DNA of 64,000 nt from Terfezia claveryi (GCA_015179025.1 WHUX01000233.1:1-64000), one strand, 5' to 3'; positions 35,335 through 48,459 are shown, counted from the first letter of the stretch. Translations and numbers: made by a program. Notes: generated by a model not told the origin, from the sequence alone.

Positions 35335-35648
35335 CATCACCAAAAATATTATTTGCGTCCTGTGCGTCCGGACGCCTGGGACGCACAGGACGCATGGGAG
35401 ACAAACTCAAGATCAGGATGCCAAACGCTGGGCGCGCGAGCGTCCGGACGCACTCGGACGGTGCTCGCGCGCCTGGGACGCAACACATGCGCTTTGCAGA
35501 TGCTCCCTCCTCTTGGACGCAACATGGAACGGGCTGCTCTTCCCCAACGCTATAGGTTCTACCGCTGGCGTTGCTAACGGATAGCCCACAATCGCTCTCT
35601 TCTACAATGCACACCCGCTCACCACTTGCATGTACGACAGCCAGGTAC
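35335..35648. mobile_element. Half of palindromic element X (right half)
   Basis: Starts CATCACCAAAAATATT at the LTR junction and ends CAGCCAGGTAC at Y. It matches 49777-50136, which starts CATCAGGAAAAAAAATTT and ends with the same ~50 bases. An internal palindrome (GCGTCCTGTGCGTCC / GGGACGCACAGGACGC, 35354-35392) is visible. The halves would form one ~670-bp palindrome if rejoined at GGTAC. No transposase gene is present. Confidence 0.7.
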
Positions 35649-35754
35649 GTAGCCACTATTGCAGCCATTGAATATGCACATAGCAGAAATATCCATTGTA
35701 TTCGCGAATAATTATATACACAGAAGTAATAGATATATATATAGAGCATGCAAT

Positions 35755-35985
35755 CGCTGCTCCAATCGCTCTGATACTCGCTCCAATACTCGCTCTGATA
35801 CTCGCTCCAATACTCGCTCTAATACTCGCTCCAATACTCGCTCTAATACTCGCTCTAATACTCGCTCCAATACACGCTCTAATACTCGCTCTAACACTCG
35901 CTACAATACTCGCTCTAATACTCGCTCCAATACTCGCTCTACGCTCTAATACTCGCTCTATTACTCGCTCTAATGCTCGCCGTAA
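35755..35985 (+). repeat. 12-bp array, left arm of Y
   Basis: Repeats of TACTCGCTC[TC]AA with little variation. Because 12 is a multiple of three, frames such as LERVLERV stay open on several strands; these are repeat artefacts. The mirror array is at about 39100-39395. Confidence 0.9.
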
Positions 35986-36289
35986 TGTGCTGGGATATAG
36001 AGCGAAGGGAAAATGCGCGGGGAAGGGAGGTATATATACAGGAAAACCATAGTTGCCAAGGCCGACTGGTAAGGCCGACAATTTAGACTTTCCGAAGATA
36101 ATGAGATAGGGAATAACAAGAGAAGTGGCAGGACAGTGATCAATGGCGCTCAGCCCCCTTTCGCCCGCGGGTGCCGTACTATTCAATGCCTGGCCTGGTA
36201 ATAGTCATATTGGGAAATCGTAGTCGTTGTATTGAGATATGTGCGGAGTTCACGCTTTGTGATATGTTTCGTAGGAATTCATGCATTCG

Positions 36290-36660
36290 CGGGCATATAT
36301 ATATATATATGCGAGAAACTCGTGCTTTTGGAGACTTATATATATATATATGCGAGAATTCCATGCATTCGCGGGCATATATATATATATATATATATGC
36401 GAGAAACTCGTGCTTTTGGAGACTTATATATATATATATGCGAGAAACTCGTGCTTTTGGAGACTTATATATATATATATGCGAGAATTCCATGCATTCG
36501 CGGGCATATATATATATATGTTCTGGTCCGTTCCGGGATTCCAGGCCATACCGGTATGGACCGGGCTGTTCCAGGATTGCCCGGGCCATACCGGTATGGC
36601 CCCCATACCGGTATGGACCGGGCCGTTGCGAGATTGCGAGATTACCCAGGCCGTTCCGGG
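36290..36660. repeat. TA-rich and CCATACCGGTATGG modules, left arm of Y
   Basis: Alternating (TA)n tracts and blocks GCGAGAAACTCGTGCTTTTG or GCGAGAATTCCATGCATTCG, then perfect palindromes CCATACCGGTATGG near 36546, 36586 and 36602. Mirrored at about 38490-38790. Confidence 0.85.
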
Positions 36661-37019
36661 ATGGCATAAATATTCATATCTTCTTATATTTCCTTACGCA
36701 TTTGGCCTAACCAACGTAAATCATTTGATGCTATATTCCTAGATTCATGTCTACCTTAACCTCTACCCTCTACGCAGTCACCATCCCATTCCAAACTCCA
36801 ACACAAATGGTCTCCCAGCATAGCCGCGCTTGTTCTTGTAGTTCACCTGCATTATATGCATTTTGAAATAATCCATTTTATTCTCACGATTATCTAATAA
36901 GGCTATCTAACACGCTGCGCCCCAAAACCCCCATCTGTACCAGCCTTCACATCCGCGTCCCTAGAATCCTAGATTCGCCGTCCATATGAGCCTGCAATTC
37001 ACTGTCCATATTAGCCTGG

Positions 37020-37760
37020 ATATCCGCTAGAATTGAGCAAGCAAATCAGCCTAGAATCGAGCGAGCAAATCAGCCTAGAATCGAGCGAGCAAATCAGCCT
37101 AGGATCGAGCGAGCAAATCAGCCTAGAATCGAGCAAGCAAATCAGCCTAGAATCGAGCGAGGAAATCAGCCTAGAATTGAGCGAGGAAATCAGCAGAGAA
37201 TTGAGCAAGGATATCACTGAATCGAGCGAGGAAATCAGCCTACAATCGAGCGAGCAAATCAGCATACAATCGAGCGAGCAAATCAGCGAGAAAATGAGCG
37301 AGCAAACCAGCGTAGAATCGAGCGAGGAAATCAGCCTAGAATTGAGCGAGGAAATCAGCAGAGAATTGAGCAAGGATATCACCGAATCGAGCGAGGAAAT
37401 CAGCCTACAATCGAGCGAGCAAATCAGCATACAATCGAGCGAGCAAATCAGCGAGAAAATGAGCGAGCAAACCAGCGTAGAATCGAGCAAGCAAATCAGC
37501 CTAGAATTGAGCAAGGAAATCACCACTGGCATAGAATCGAGCGAGGAAATCAGCCTAGAATCGAGCGAGCAAATCAGCATATAATCGAGCGAGCAAATCA
37601 GCATATAATCGAGCGAGCAAATCAGCATATAATCGAGCGAGCAAATCAGCCTAGAATCGAGCAGCAAATCAGCATACCATCGAGCGAGCAAATCAGCCTA
37701 GAATCGAGCAAGCAAATCAGTGAGAAAATGAGCGAGAAAATGAGCGAGCAAACCAGGGTA
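37020..37760. repeat. 24-bp tandem array in the centre of Y
   Basis: Units close to ATCGAGCGAGCAAATCAGCC repeat about 30 times. The period is a multiple of three, so both strands stay open (SLESSEQI-type and LICSLDSR-type frames). I treat these as non-coding. Confidence 0.85.
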
Positions 37761-38049
37761 GAATTGAGCGAGCAAAATTATTTGGAAGGAATGAACAGGA
37801 GAAAAGCTCTAAGTCCCAGCCGGGCACACCTTGGAAATAGGGACTTGCCGTGTCTTGCCGCCAGCCATTACAGTCGGATCGACTGGCGCTGCCTTAAAAC
37901 CAGATTACATGTCTTACCTACAATCATCCCGCCGCGTCGGTTGGGGCTCCTCCTGCAATTGGCAAAACCTAGCACAAAGGAGGAAATACCCATATATGGG
38001 AAACGAATGAGAAGACAAACATATAGAAATGATGGCTTTTCGGCCTCTA

Positions 38050-38310
38050 TATATGCATGCAATTCATGCTTCCGCTGGCTCTAGATATTGGTGTTTTGAA
38101 TGCTTCCGCTGGCGCTATATATTGGTGGTTTTCATGCTTTCGCTAGCTCTAGGTATTGGTGTTTTGCATACTTCCGCTGGTACTATATACTAGTGTTTTG
38201 CATGCTTCCGCTGGCGCTATATATTGGTGTTTTTCATGCTTCCGCTGGCTCTGTATATTGGTTTTTTCATGCTTTTGCCAGCTCTAGATATTGGTGTGTT
38301 TCATGCTAGG
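38050..38310. repeat. ~36-bp tandem array in the centre of Y
   Basis: Seven or so units of the type CATGCTTCCGCTGGC..CTATATATTGGTGTTTTG. A short GCCGCTGTG repeat lies at 38431-38457 before the right arm. Confidence 0.8.
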
Positions 38311-39510
38311 AAGTATGACGGAAGTGGACGCTACGTGACGCAGACTGAGGCAGATGATTTCTTGTTCTTTGACCAAATGTTGCTACAAAATTACCTTCAT
38401 ATCGGATATGTCCCTATTTAGTAATTTTAATGTCGCTGTGGCCGCTGTGGCCGCTGTGATTGTGGTAAATCCTTGTTGCTATCCGTGACATTGAACAATT
38501 TAATCCCGTAACGGCCTGGTCCGTTGCGATATCCAGCCATACCGTAACGGCCTGGTCCGTTGCGATATCCAGTCCATACCGGTATGGACCGGGCCATACC
38601 GGTATGGACCGGATCCTGGAACGGACCAGAACATATATATATATATGCGAGAAACTCGTGCTTTTGGAGACTTATATATATATATATGCGAGAATTCCAT
38701 GCATTCGCGGGCATATATATATATATATATATATATGCGAGAAACTCGTGCTTTTGCAGACTTATATATATATATGCCCGCGAATGCATGAATTCCTACG
38801 AAACATATCACAAAGCGTGAACTCCGCACATATCTCTATACAACGACTACGATTTCCCAATATGACTATTACCAGGCCAGGCATTGAATAGTACGGCACC
38901 CGCGGGCGAAAGGGGGCTGAGCGCCATTGATCACTGTCCTGCCACTTCTCCTGTTATTCCCTATCTCATTATCTTCGGAAAGTCTAAATTGTCGGCCTTA
39001 CCAGTCGGCCTTGGCAACTATGGTTTTCCTGTATATATACCTCCCTTCCCCGCGCATTTTCCCTTCGCTCTATATCCCAGCACATTACGGCGAGCATTAG
39101 AGTGAGTATTGGAGCGAGTATTAGAGCGAGTATTAGAGCGAGTATTGGAGCGAGTATTGGAGCGAGTATTAGACCGAGTATTAGAGCGAGTATTAGAGCG
39201 AGTATTAGAGCGAGTATTGGAGCGAGTATTGGAGCGAGTATTAGAGCGAGTATTGTAGCGAGTGTTAGGGCGAGTATTGGAGCGAGTATTAGAGCGAGTA
39301 TTGGAGCGAGTATTGGAGCGAGTATTAGAGCGAGTATTAGAACGAGTGTTAGGGCGAGTATTAGAGCGAGTATTGGAGCGAGTGTTAGAGCGATTGGAGC
39401 AGCGATTGCATGCTCTATATATATATCTATTACTTCTGTGTATATAATTATTAGCGAATACAATGGATATTTCTGCTTTGTGCATATTCAATGGCTGCAA
39501 TAGTGGCTAC

Positions 39511-42500
39511 AATATGAGACTGAGTGGTCTCGACTTTACTTTCTCACTGGCTCTTCAGATGAATATCGTAAATCCCTCCGCACTTTCCTTGATAAGGACG
39601 AAGCCAAAAGGGACATCCTCCTCTCCTTCCTCGTCGAACATCACTCTAATATAGTTGACAACCTCTCAACTAAGTCCGACCTTACATATGCCGATACAAA
39701 ATTACGAATCCTCTCTGTTGGTTCTGAAATCGAAAAATGGGATACTGCTCTCTCTGCCTCCTTCAAGAAGAAAGGCAAGCCTCAACAGCAGCAATCATAA
39801 CAATAGAATAAGGACTCCGATGTGGAATGCACCTATTGCAAGAAGCATCAACTCGGTAAATACACAGGTCATACCTGGCAGAAGTGCCAGAAGTTGAAGA
39901 AGTCAAACGAGGATAAGAAGAAGGATAAAAAGAAGGAAGACAAGAAGGAACAGGCTCTTATCATTAGCAGCTCTGGTAGCTCCAAGGACAAGGCTCTCAG
40001 CGTCAGTAACCCATCCCGCAAAACCATCTGGAAATTCGATACAGTGTGTAGTGCTCACATGACCAATGATATAGGATACTTCGAGAACTTTTCAGAGGAT
40101 AGTGGAACTGTAGAAGGAGCTGGCAATAATCTTCTCGAAGCTAAAGGAAAAGGGACAGTCCTTCTCAACTATCTACTCCCTAACGGCTCTACTTCCACTG
40201 TTCGTCTTGTTAATGTTCGATATGTTCCTTCTCTTAGTTACTTACTATTTTCTTGGAATGCTGTTTGATCTTGTCTTTCCACTTTTTCTATAGACTCTGG
40301 GTTTTTTGTTACGAAAAAAGGCAATGATTCTGTGTTATTTATGGTGGAATTTGTTGGAAGTCTCCTGTTTATTATTGAGTCAAATGAAAAGGTATTAGTT
40401 TCCTCCTCTTGAAAAACTATCGATCACTGGCATCAGTCATTCGGTCATCAAGTCATTGCTGTCCTCAAATATAAAGAACTCTACTCTGACGGTGATATTC
40501 TCCCAATACCTCCTGATAACTATCATTGCGAGCTATGCATACTTGCCAAATCTACTCACTCTGTCCCTAAGTCTTCAACATCTCGTGCCTCCAAAATTCT
40601 CAAACTTATTCATTCAGATCTTAGTGGTAAACTCCCCACACCTTCTTTTGGTAGAGCAAGCTACTTCATCATACTCATTGATGACTACTCTCGTACCTCT
40701 TGAGTTTACTTCCTTAAACAGAAATCCGACTCAACTAAATCAATCCAAGATTTTGTTACCTTAGTTGAAAAGCAAACATCACACCATGTTAAACGGTTTC
40801 ATACTGATAATGGTGGAGAGTATGTGAACAAAGATCTCGAACAGTTCTTTAAGTTAAAAGGCATTGTGCATGAACTAATGCCCTCTTACTCTTATGAATC
40901 TAATGGTGTAGCTGAACGCTTCAACCGAACAATACAGAACATGATGAGGGCTATATTGACAAATATGGACAAAAGATTCTGGGCTGAAGCATGCTCAACT
41001 TCAACCTATCTTCGAAATCGGTCACCTCATAGTGCTGTCAAAGGGAAGACTCCCTTTGAGGTCTTTCATGGCAATAAACCTACCATCTCTCACCTTCAAC
41101 CCTTCGGTAAGGAATGTTATATACACATACCTGAGGAATGACGACTTGCAGGCAGTAAACTCCTACCACGAGCTGAGAAAGGTATATTCATTGGTTATAC
41201 TAATAGCACAGCTATCTATAAGGTCCATGTACCTACTAGAAAGCATACTTATACAGTTCGAGCACAAGATGTCATTTTCAGACTGAGTACAACTACAGAA
41301 GGGGTACCTCCACCTAAATCTAACTTGACTAATCTATCATGGTCACCAACTACAAATACTGCTTCTCTTTCTGCTTCTCCACTTGAAGTAATCCCATACA
41401 CTAGTACAGAATTCCCAAATGAATATCTCTGGCAACAATAGTGTATACGAAATCCAAAACAAGCAGAAGAATGGTATTTCAAGGGACACCCACTCGTTCA
41501 TAAAGTATGGTTACCTAGTATGACTCTTTCCCATCCGACTGAAACAACATCGGACACAACTACTTCCTCACCACCTATTCCTCCAATATCAACTGCAATG
41601 TCATCACCTCCTCCACCAGCTCCTAGACCTATATCCAAACCAACTCCACAAGTTCACTTACCTCCTCCACCTCAAAATCGAGATGAATATTCACCACTTA
41701 CTTCACTTCCTTGAGACCTTTGACAATCTTTACTCGATGACTCCAACGATGGAAACTTCACCCGAATCATTAGCGGAAAAATAGTTAGTCCTACAACTAT
41801 TACTAAGGCAGGTCGAGCTATTTTCAAGCCAATAAAATTCGGAACTGCATAAGCTCCTATTGTCCCTATAATCAGTACAAAGATACAGTTTGATGGTCGA
41901 TCTAGATTAATCGAAGACCCACCTGAAGTCTTTGATGAGGATAATGAAGAAGATAAAGTGTTGATCACTTTAGTCTTACAATATGGTAATGAACCTCGAA
42001 CCTTTAAACAGGCTGTTAATTCACCTGATGAAGAAAAATGGAGAAAGGCTATAAACAATGAGTTGGAAGCTATGAAGGATCAAGATGTTTGGAAAGTGGT
42101 TCCAACACCACAAGATAGGAATATTATTGGAAGCAAGTGGGTATTTAAGATTAAGCAAGATACTAATGGGAATATCGATCGGTACAAGGCTCGTCTAGTT
42201 GCTCAAGGTTTCTCTCAACAACCTGGCACAGACTTTGATAAAATCTTCTCTCCTGTTGTCCGATATGACTCTCTCTGCCTCCTTATTAGTTTATCTGCTC
42301 ACTTCCAATGGGAACCTCAACAAATGGATATCAAAGCAGCCTTCCTTTACAGCTCTTTAAATGAAATTATCTACATGCAACTCCCGGAAGGCACCCGGAT
42401 TGATGGCATGTATGCTAAACTTAACCAATCCATTTATGGATTAAAGCAGTCTCCTCGTCAGTGGTATGGACAATTAACATCTTTCCTCCTGACAATAGGT

Positions 42501-43508
42501 TTCTCTGCTTGTGCCTTTGACCTCTGCGTCTTCGTCCATAAGTCTGGCACAATCATACTCACCCTTTATGTCAATGACATTACTTTATTCGGATATAAAA
42601 ACTCAGCCATTATGAAGTCTACCAAACAGTCACTCAAACAAGAGTTTAAGTTAACTGATATAGGTAACTTACATTGTCTTCTAGGAATTTGAATTGAGTA
42701 CTCTAAGCACAGTATCACACTATCCCAATCCTCCTACATTGACAAGATCCTCGAATGTTTCGGTATAATGGACTGCAACCCCATCACTCTTCCTCTTGAT
42801 TCGAACCATACTCTTCGATAATGTACAGATGAAGATGAGGTTACCGACATCTCTCTCTATCAACAAATTATTAGATCACTCATATATGCAGTCATTGGAA
42901 CACGTCCTGACTTGGCTTACTCTGTAACTCTTCTCTCACAATTCTCTCACAAACCATCGAAGAATCACCTCGAAGCAGTTAAACGAGTCCTACACTACCT
43001 TAAGGGTACTTGCGATCTTACCTTAACCTACAAACTCGGACAACCTCTTTCACTCAAAGGATTTACTGATTCAGACTTTGCTGGATGTCATGACACTCGA
43101 CGGTCGACCTCAGGATATATCTTCAAGCTCGCCTCTTGTACTATCTGCTGTAGATCACAAAAACAAAAATGCGTGACAACCTCTACTACCGAAGCAGAAT
43201 ACATTGCTGGTTCTACTGCTGCTAAACAACAAATTTGGCTTCAGAACGTACTAAGTGAGCTCTCTATCAAAGATATTCCCTCTGCACTCTCTTGTGACAA
43301 TAACGGCTCTATCGACCTGTCTCATAATCCTCGAATCTCCGATAAGTCAAAGCATATTGACGTTGCCTACCACTTCGTCTACGAACTCATTAACTCCGGC
43401 ACTATCACGCTTTTATACATTCCTGGTGGACACAATCCAGCGGACATATGCATAAAGGCCTTTCCTGGTCTACGGTTCTCCTATCTCAAAGGATTAATTA
43501 TAGGATAA
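39511..43508 (+). pseudogene. Copia-B1: rest of Gag, protease, integrase, RT, RNase H
   Basis: Gag resumes in mid-gene at YETEWSRLYFLTGSS. A zinc knuckle (CTYCKKHQ...HTWQKC) is at about 39825-39882, and the protease relic FDTVCSAHMTND is at about 40036. Integrase follows: D in IDDYSRTS near 40681, HTDNGGEY near 40807, NGVAERFNR near 40903. RT has GSKWVFKIKQD, YKARLVAQGFSQQPG and the active site YVNDI (normally YVDD; D to N) near 42570. RNase H (FTDSDFAGCHD, TTEAEYIAG, KHIDVAYHFV) runs to the stop at 43506. Roughly ten internal stops, mostly Q- or W-codon transitions, inactivate it. It is less decayed than Copia-B2. Confidence 0.88.
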
Positions 43509-43523
43509 CAAGTGAGAAGGGGT

Positions 43524-44161
43524 ATTGAAAAATAATCATTTCCTTTCGATATAGTTAAGTATTTCCATACAATACATCGTTCTCTCTTACGATTACTTCC
43601 ATATCATGCTGATACCCAATATGGACACTTGCTACCTGATTAAGGACTTTTGTATTATTTCTTTCACATATATTCATATGTTAGTCACATGTTTTTATTA
43701 TCTTTGCTTACTTTCCTAACTTAGTATCTATTATCATTGCATGATGCTGCTTTACTACTTAAGGTTACTGCTTACTTGTCTTAGTTGTCATGACTCAACG
43801 ATCACCACTTCTATGACTTTCTGTTATATTTGTTAACTCATATTACTGTCTTAGTAGCACACCTCCATATATTTCTTCATTTACATGTGTATGATATACT
43901 ATTCTTAAGTTAAGTAACTTAGACTTTCTTACTAGATCTTTACCCTCAACTTGTACTATTATATATGAGTTTCCTACTCCTGTATCTAGTTCTATATACT
44001 TCTCGATCAGACTCAATAGACTGTCTACTCTCGACAAAGACAACTATCTGCTCTTTCGCATTTCTGCTCATTCGCACTCTCTGCTTAATAGCACTACTGT
44101 CCACCACTACTACCTCCATAATTACTACTATGATACCTCTGCTCATAGTAACCTTTCAATA
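43524..44161 (+). repeat. 3' LTR of Copia-B1
   Basis: About 638 bp, from TATTGAAAAATAATC (originally TGTTGAAA) to TTTCAATA, preceded by the purine tract GTGAGAAGGGG. The following GTATA (44162-44166) is the target duplication. Its partner TATAC is at 51324-51328, in inverted orientation. Confidence 0.9.
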
Positions 44162-44166
44162 GTATA

Positions 44167-47100
44167 GAAGGCTATTCTGAATGGTGTACTCCACCTGAGA
44201 GATCTCAGTATAGTGATGCTAGCCAGAATCCACTGCTGCAATAATGCCTTTGGTCAGGGGGTCGTCCTCATATGTCTTTTTTACCTATTGTCGGAGATCA
44301 CTCCCTACATCTGCATTGGTTTCGATATCCCCGATATCAGCCTTGGCTAAAGTATTGGCAGCCAGGTCAAGATTTTCCAGCTTTAGTACACCTGATTCTA
44401 GTACTTCAGCCTTTCATCTCCCTCTTTAGGAGGATCTTCTAATCTCCTGGTCAATATGTTAGGCTTCCCATCAGCCTTTCTAGGCCGATATTTGATCTTG
44501 AAGTTAAAACGAGACAAGAATTCTGACCACCTAGCCTGCTGTTGATTCAACAACTTAGTAGTTGTGAAGTATTCCAGATTCTTGTAGTTGGAGAGAATCT
44601 CAATGACTCTCTTAGTAGATTTCAGGTGGGGCCTCCATTCCTCGAACGCCCTTATAATGGCTATCAATTCTTTGTCATAGATCTTATAGTTACACTCCAC
44701 CGAAGAGTATTTCTTAGAGAAATAGGCCACTGGATGGAGGACTCATTGATATACTGGGACAGGATTCCAGCAGAAACATAGTCGGAGGTGTCCATTTCCA
44801 TGATATACTCACTGTCGGGCTCAAAGTGGGCCAGGATGGGTGCTGAACAGAAGGCTTCCTTAAGGTTTTCAAAGGCTAATTGGGCTATGGGATTCCAACG
44901 AAATCATTGATTCTTTTCTAGGCCCTTTGTTTTTGTCAATACTGTAAAGGGTGCCACAATCTTTGAATAACTCAGGATGAACCGGCAATAGAAGTTAGCA
45001 AAACCTAGGAAGGCCTGCACATCCTTAAGGTTGGCTAGAGTCTCCCATTTCTGGATTGCTGCAACCTTGGCGGGGTCCATCCTGATGCCCTCGGTGGTGA
45101 TGATCAGCCACAAATACTTGACCTCCTGCACATAGAACTCGCACTTTTCCAGTTTCAAATATAATCCAGCTTGCTCTAACTTCTCTAATACTTGCCAGAC
45201 ATGGACTTTGTGTTCTGATAGGGTGTCTGAGTAGATCAAGATATCATCAAGGTAAGCTGTGTAGAATACATCCAAGAAGTCCTATAGGGTGTTATTGATA
45301 AAGTACTGGAAGGAGGCCAGTATATTGGTTAGGCCGAAGGGCATCATATTGTACTCAAAGTGGCTATAACGTATCTGGAAGGCAGTTTTCCACTCCTTCC
45401 CCTCAGCAATCCATATTAGGTTATAGGCCCCTCTCAGGTCCAATTTGGTAAACCATTTAGCCTTCAACAGCCTGGCCAACATTTCCTGAATCAGAGGCAA
45501 GGGGTACCTGTTCTTGACTGTTATCTCATTCAGGCCACAATAATCAACACACAGCTGGAGAGAGCCATCCAACTTCTTCACAAACAGTACAGGAGCACCC
45601 GCTAGAGAGGAGCTGTGCCGGATGAAGCTCTTACTCAAATTCTCCTCCAAGTACTTCTTCAGGGCCTCCAATTTCACTCAGGACATTCTATAGAGAGGGC
45701 TGTAAGGGGGAGTTTTTCCTTCAATCAATGGGATTGTATAGTCATATGGTTGATAGGGGGCAAGCTTTTCCATGGCTTTTTCTGAGAAGAGGTCGATAAA
45801 TTCATGGTATTCGTCCGGGACCATTGATTTCCACTCCTCCTTAGGTCTTATCTTATTAATCTCTAGGTTAATTTCATAGATTGATAGAGTATGGGCCTTT
45901 AGTTTGTGTCGTTTAGTAAGGTAAGCAAAGGCCCCAGCTCCAATGAAGCTGATATTCAGGGGTGTAGTAGAAGCTGGGGAGACTAGGGGGTTAAGGGGAA
46001 TAGAGGTAGGAACAGGGATAGGTGGTTTGCTAATGTTGATATATGCAGTCTGGTGTACTACTTGGGTGGGGTCCTCTACTAGGGGAGGTAATGCACATAA
46101 CCCCTTAACGGCAGTCTACAGAGCACCACAGTGTCTCTTGCAATACCCACTATTAAAATTCAAGATATAGAAGCTGAAGTTGATGGAGACATCATACATT
46201 TGGAGCCATAGGATCTCTAAAACAATGGGGTATTTGAGCTTAGTCACAAACATCAGGAGACTCTTGGAATGGTCTCCAATGGTATTGGGTAAACAAGCAA
46301 GGTTGGTGATAGCCCCAGAGGAGATAGGACAGCTATCAATAACGTCGAGGAGGCAGGAGGTATTGAGCTTGGAAGTTGGGATAGAATTCTTACTGACGAA
46401 GGCCTGATTAAGGAAGGCAATTCCTAAAGCACTACAATCTATGAGAGCTAATGTGACCACTGTTTTATGATTGAATTTGATAGTTATAGGTACAACGAAA
46501 TACTCGCCAAACAGGCAAGACTTATCAATAGATATAGATGTAGGTAAAGAAAATGCAGACAAAGATAAATGACCTGCAGCAGGTCCTTTGCTAGTGTTAA
46601 TAACTAGGCAAGGGACTCTCCTTTTCATGACTCTTCAACCTCTTCGATCTGTGATTCGGATATAGCGTGGGCAGCCAGGGAGCGGTTCTTGTAGAGAGGA
46701 CATGCCGTAATAAAGTAGTTCCCCTTTCCGCATGCAATGCACAAACCGTTAGTATGGTGGTGGTCCCTTTTCTCCTAAGTGAGGTAGAGTCTCTCAGATA
46801 AGAGATCCATAGAGGTGGTCCCTCCTACAACCAACAATGGGTGAGCAGGTTTGTTAGCCAAGGCTGGAACTTGAGCAGGCTTGTAGGTCGGTTGCTGTTG
46901 TTGGTGCTGTTGCTGTAGTTGCTTAGGTGAGTGGGTGGCAGGGTGGAAGGTAGAGCAGTGTCTCAACCTAGCCATCCGTTGTTCTACCCTGGATGCCTGG
47001 TCGATTAATTCATTGAGACTCTTGGTTTCTGGGAGGGTGACCATGGCTTGTTGAAGCTCGTTATTCAGTCCCTCTTGGAACTGCTCGAGCTTTGACTAGT

Positions 47101-47793
47101 CGTTCCACAATACTTCTGCTGCCAGCCTGGAGAACTCTGCCATATATGTGGACAGATCCGAATTGCATTGTTTCAGGGCTCAGAGGGCTTGGCTAGCCAT
47201 GCCCATAGCATCAGGGTCCCCAAAAGCCCTGTCCAGAATAGTAAAGAGTGCTGGAATACCATCTAGCTTAATCCCAGTCTCAAGAACATATGGCTGAATT
47301 TGATCTACTGCCTTACCCTCCAGCAGGGCAAAGACATAAGCCAATCGGTGTTGCTTGGATAGGAATCTGGCTAAGTTCCCATTGAATTTGAGGTTTACTG
47401 AGTACTTTCAGACTTGGAGGCGAGCCCTATCCCTATTGAATTTGGGGGGGTTGGAATACTTTTGGTCTTGGCAGTTGGTGCAGAGGGTGGAGTTACTAAC
47501 ATAGCGGCCATAGCGCGGTTGAGGGTCTGGATTGTAGTTCGCTTATTGGTCAGAGCGATGGTGGTATTGTTGAGGTCGTTTTGGAGTACTGTGATTTCTT
47601 TATTGGTGGATCTCAGTTTTCGTTCAGCCATGGCCAAGCTATTGCTGAGTTTGGCCCTGATAGCATCCATGGCCTCGAAGATGTCAATAACCTCTTAACG
47701 ATAGGCATTCAATTTGTTTGGGCCTGAGGGTATAGGGGAGTTCCTCCAGGTCTGGAACCTGACAATGGGTAGAGAGGGAGCTGCTCCTGACAT
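44167..47793 (-). pseudogene. Gyp4 5' half: Gag, protease, RT, RNase H (minus strand)
   Basis: Gag starts at ATG 47793 (MSGAAPSLP) and has a coiled-coil-like part, a retrotransposon Gag domain and a zinc-knuckle relic CIACGKGNYFITAC near 46740, in which the His position reads Tyr. Protease-like sequence (46628-46116) includes LALIDCSALG. RT (45677-44904) has [31 protein letters not shown] and the intact active site [10 protein letters not shown]. RNase H (44730-44398) includes [15 protein letters not shown]. Several stops separate the parts. Coding similarity stops near 44167, where Copia-B1 was inserted; the integrase half is at 51329-52620 on the other strand. Confidence 0.88.
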
Positions 47794-47829
47794 GATTGCA
47801 TACCAGTTGGTCCAGAGGATCCAACGTAG

Positions 47830-48459
47830 TATAACAATGGCCCTGGGGACAAGGCGACCAAGGGGTATACTGGGGTGAGGACAGGATTGAGGTGAGATAC
47901 ACGTAGAAGTACTACGTGTGTGACTAGGAAAACTAGGCTTGTCACAGACACCTGTTACGGATATCATAGATGATGTTATGGGGGGCAGAATATTTAGAAG
48001 GCAGAGGCTAAGGCAAGACATACATAGGAATACTACATGTGTGATCAGAGGAAGACTGGGATGGGGCAAGGGTTGAAGGCAAGAGGCAAGGACAAAAAAC
48101 ATGTGGAAGTAGTTGCCATATGTATTGGAGTGAGGCAGCTATGCTGCAGAGTTATTTGTATGAGACAAGGATGTACACGAGAGAGGTGCACAAGCACTGG
48201 GAGAAGCAAGGTCCTGTATTAGGTATACAAAATGTTAGATAGAGATCCTATAATAGTACATGGACAAAGGACTTTATATACATGAGCCACTAGAGCAATG
48301 AGAGAAATAAGCTTCCTGAGATCCCTATGTCGGAAGCCTAGCAGGATAATGATAACCCATCACCTACTATCGCAGGTGATGCTAAAGGCAACAATGACCA
48401 TAACCTATCACCTGCAATTGTAGGTGATGACAAAGACAACTGAATACATGGTTATGACA
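47830..48459 (-). repeat. 5' LTR of Gyp4 (minus strand)
   Basis: About 630 bp, pairing with 52859-53487. Outer end TGTCATAAC (reverse complement at 48451-48459). Next to it, 48460-48464 reads GTAAT, the complement of the ATTAC after the other LTR at 53488-53492. Confidence 0.9.

Larger units (their letters stand above)
35649..39510. mobile_element. Y: 3.9-kb foldback element with ~1-kb inverted arms
   Basis: Ends GTAGCCACTATTGCAG and CTGCAATAGTGGCTAC are exact inverted repeats. Each arm has the same modules in mirror order: a ~95-bp tip; a 12-bp tandem array; a ~300-bp GC-richer block; TA-rich hairpin units; and CCATACCGGTATGG palindromes. Left arm is 35649 to about 36660; right arm about 38490-39510. 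The arms look almost identical over the ~300-bp block. The middle holds two further tandem arrays. No transposase or other convincing gene is present, so mobility would need trans-acting proteins. It interrupts the Gag gene of Copia-B1. Confidence 0.85.

Noticed and set aside
35288..35749. 153-codon minus-strand frame across LTR fragment and X
   Set aside because: It crosses two element junctions and has no counterpart in the other X half beyond a short stretch.
35712..36052. Long open frames of LERV, NTRS or ILAL repeats on both strands of Y
   Set aside because: The 12-bp period keeps any frame open; the mirror copy at 39018-39503 does the same. No coding evidence.
37011..37691. 226-codon minus-strand and 183-codon plus-strand frames in the centre of Y
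   Set aside because: Both come from a 24-bp tandem repeat, a multiple of three. Open on opposite strands at once, low complexity, no start context.
43965..44162. ORFs inside the Copia-B LTRs (also 50444-50881 and 49-51 kb)
   Set aside because: They lie in LTR sequence, differ among the copies and contain no domain.
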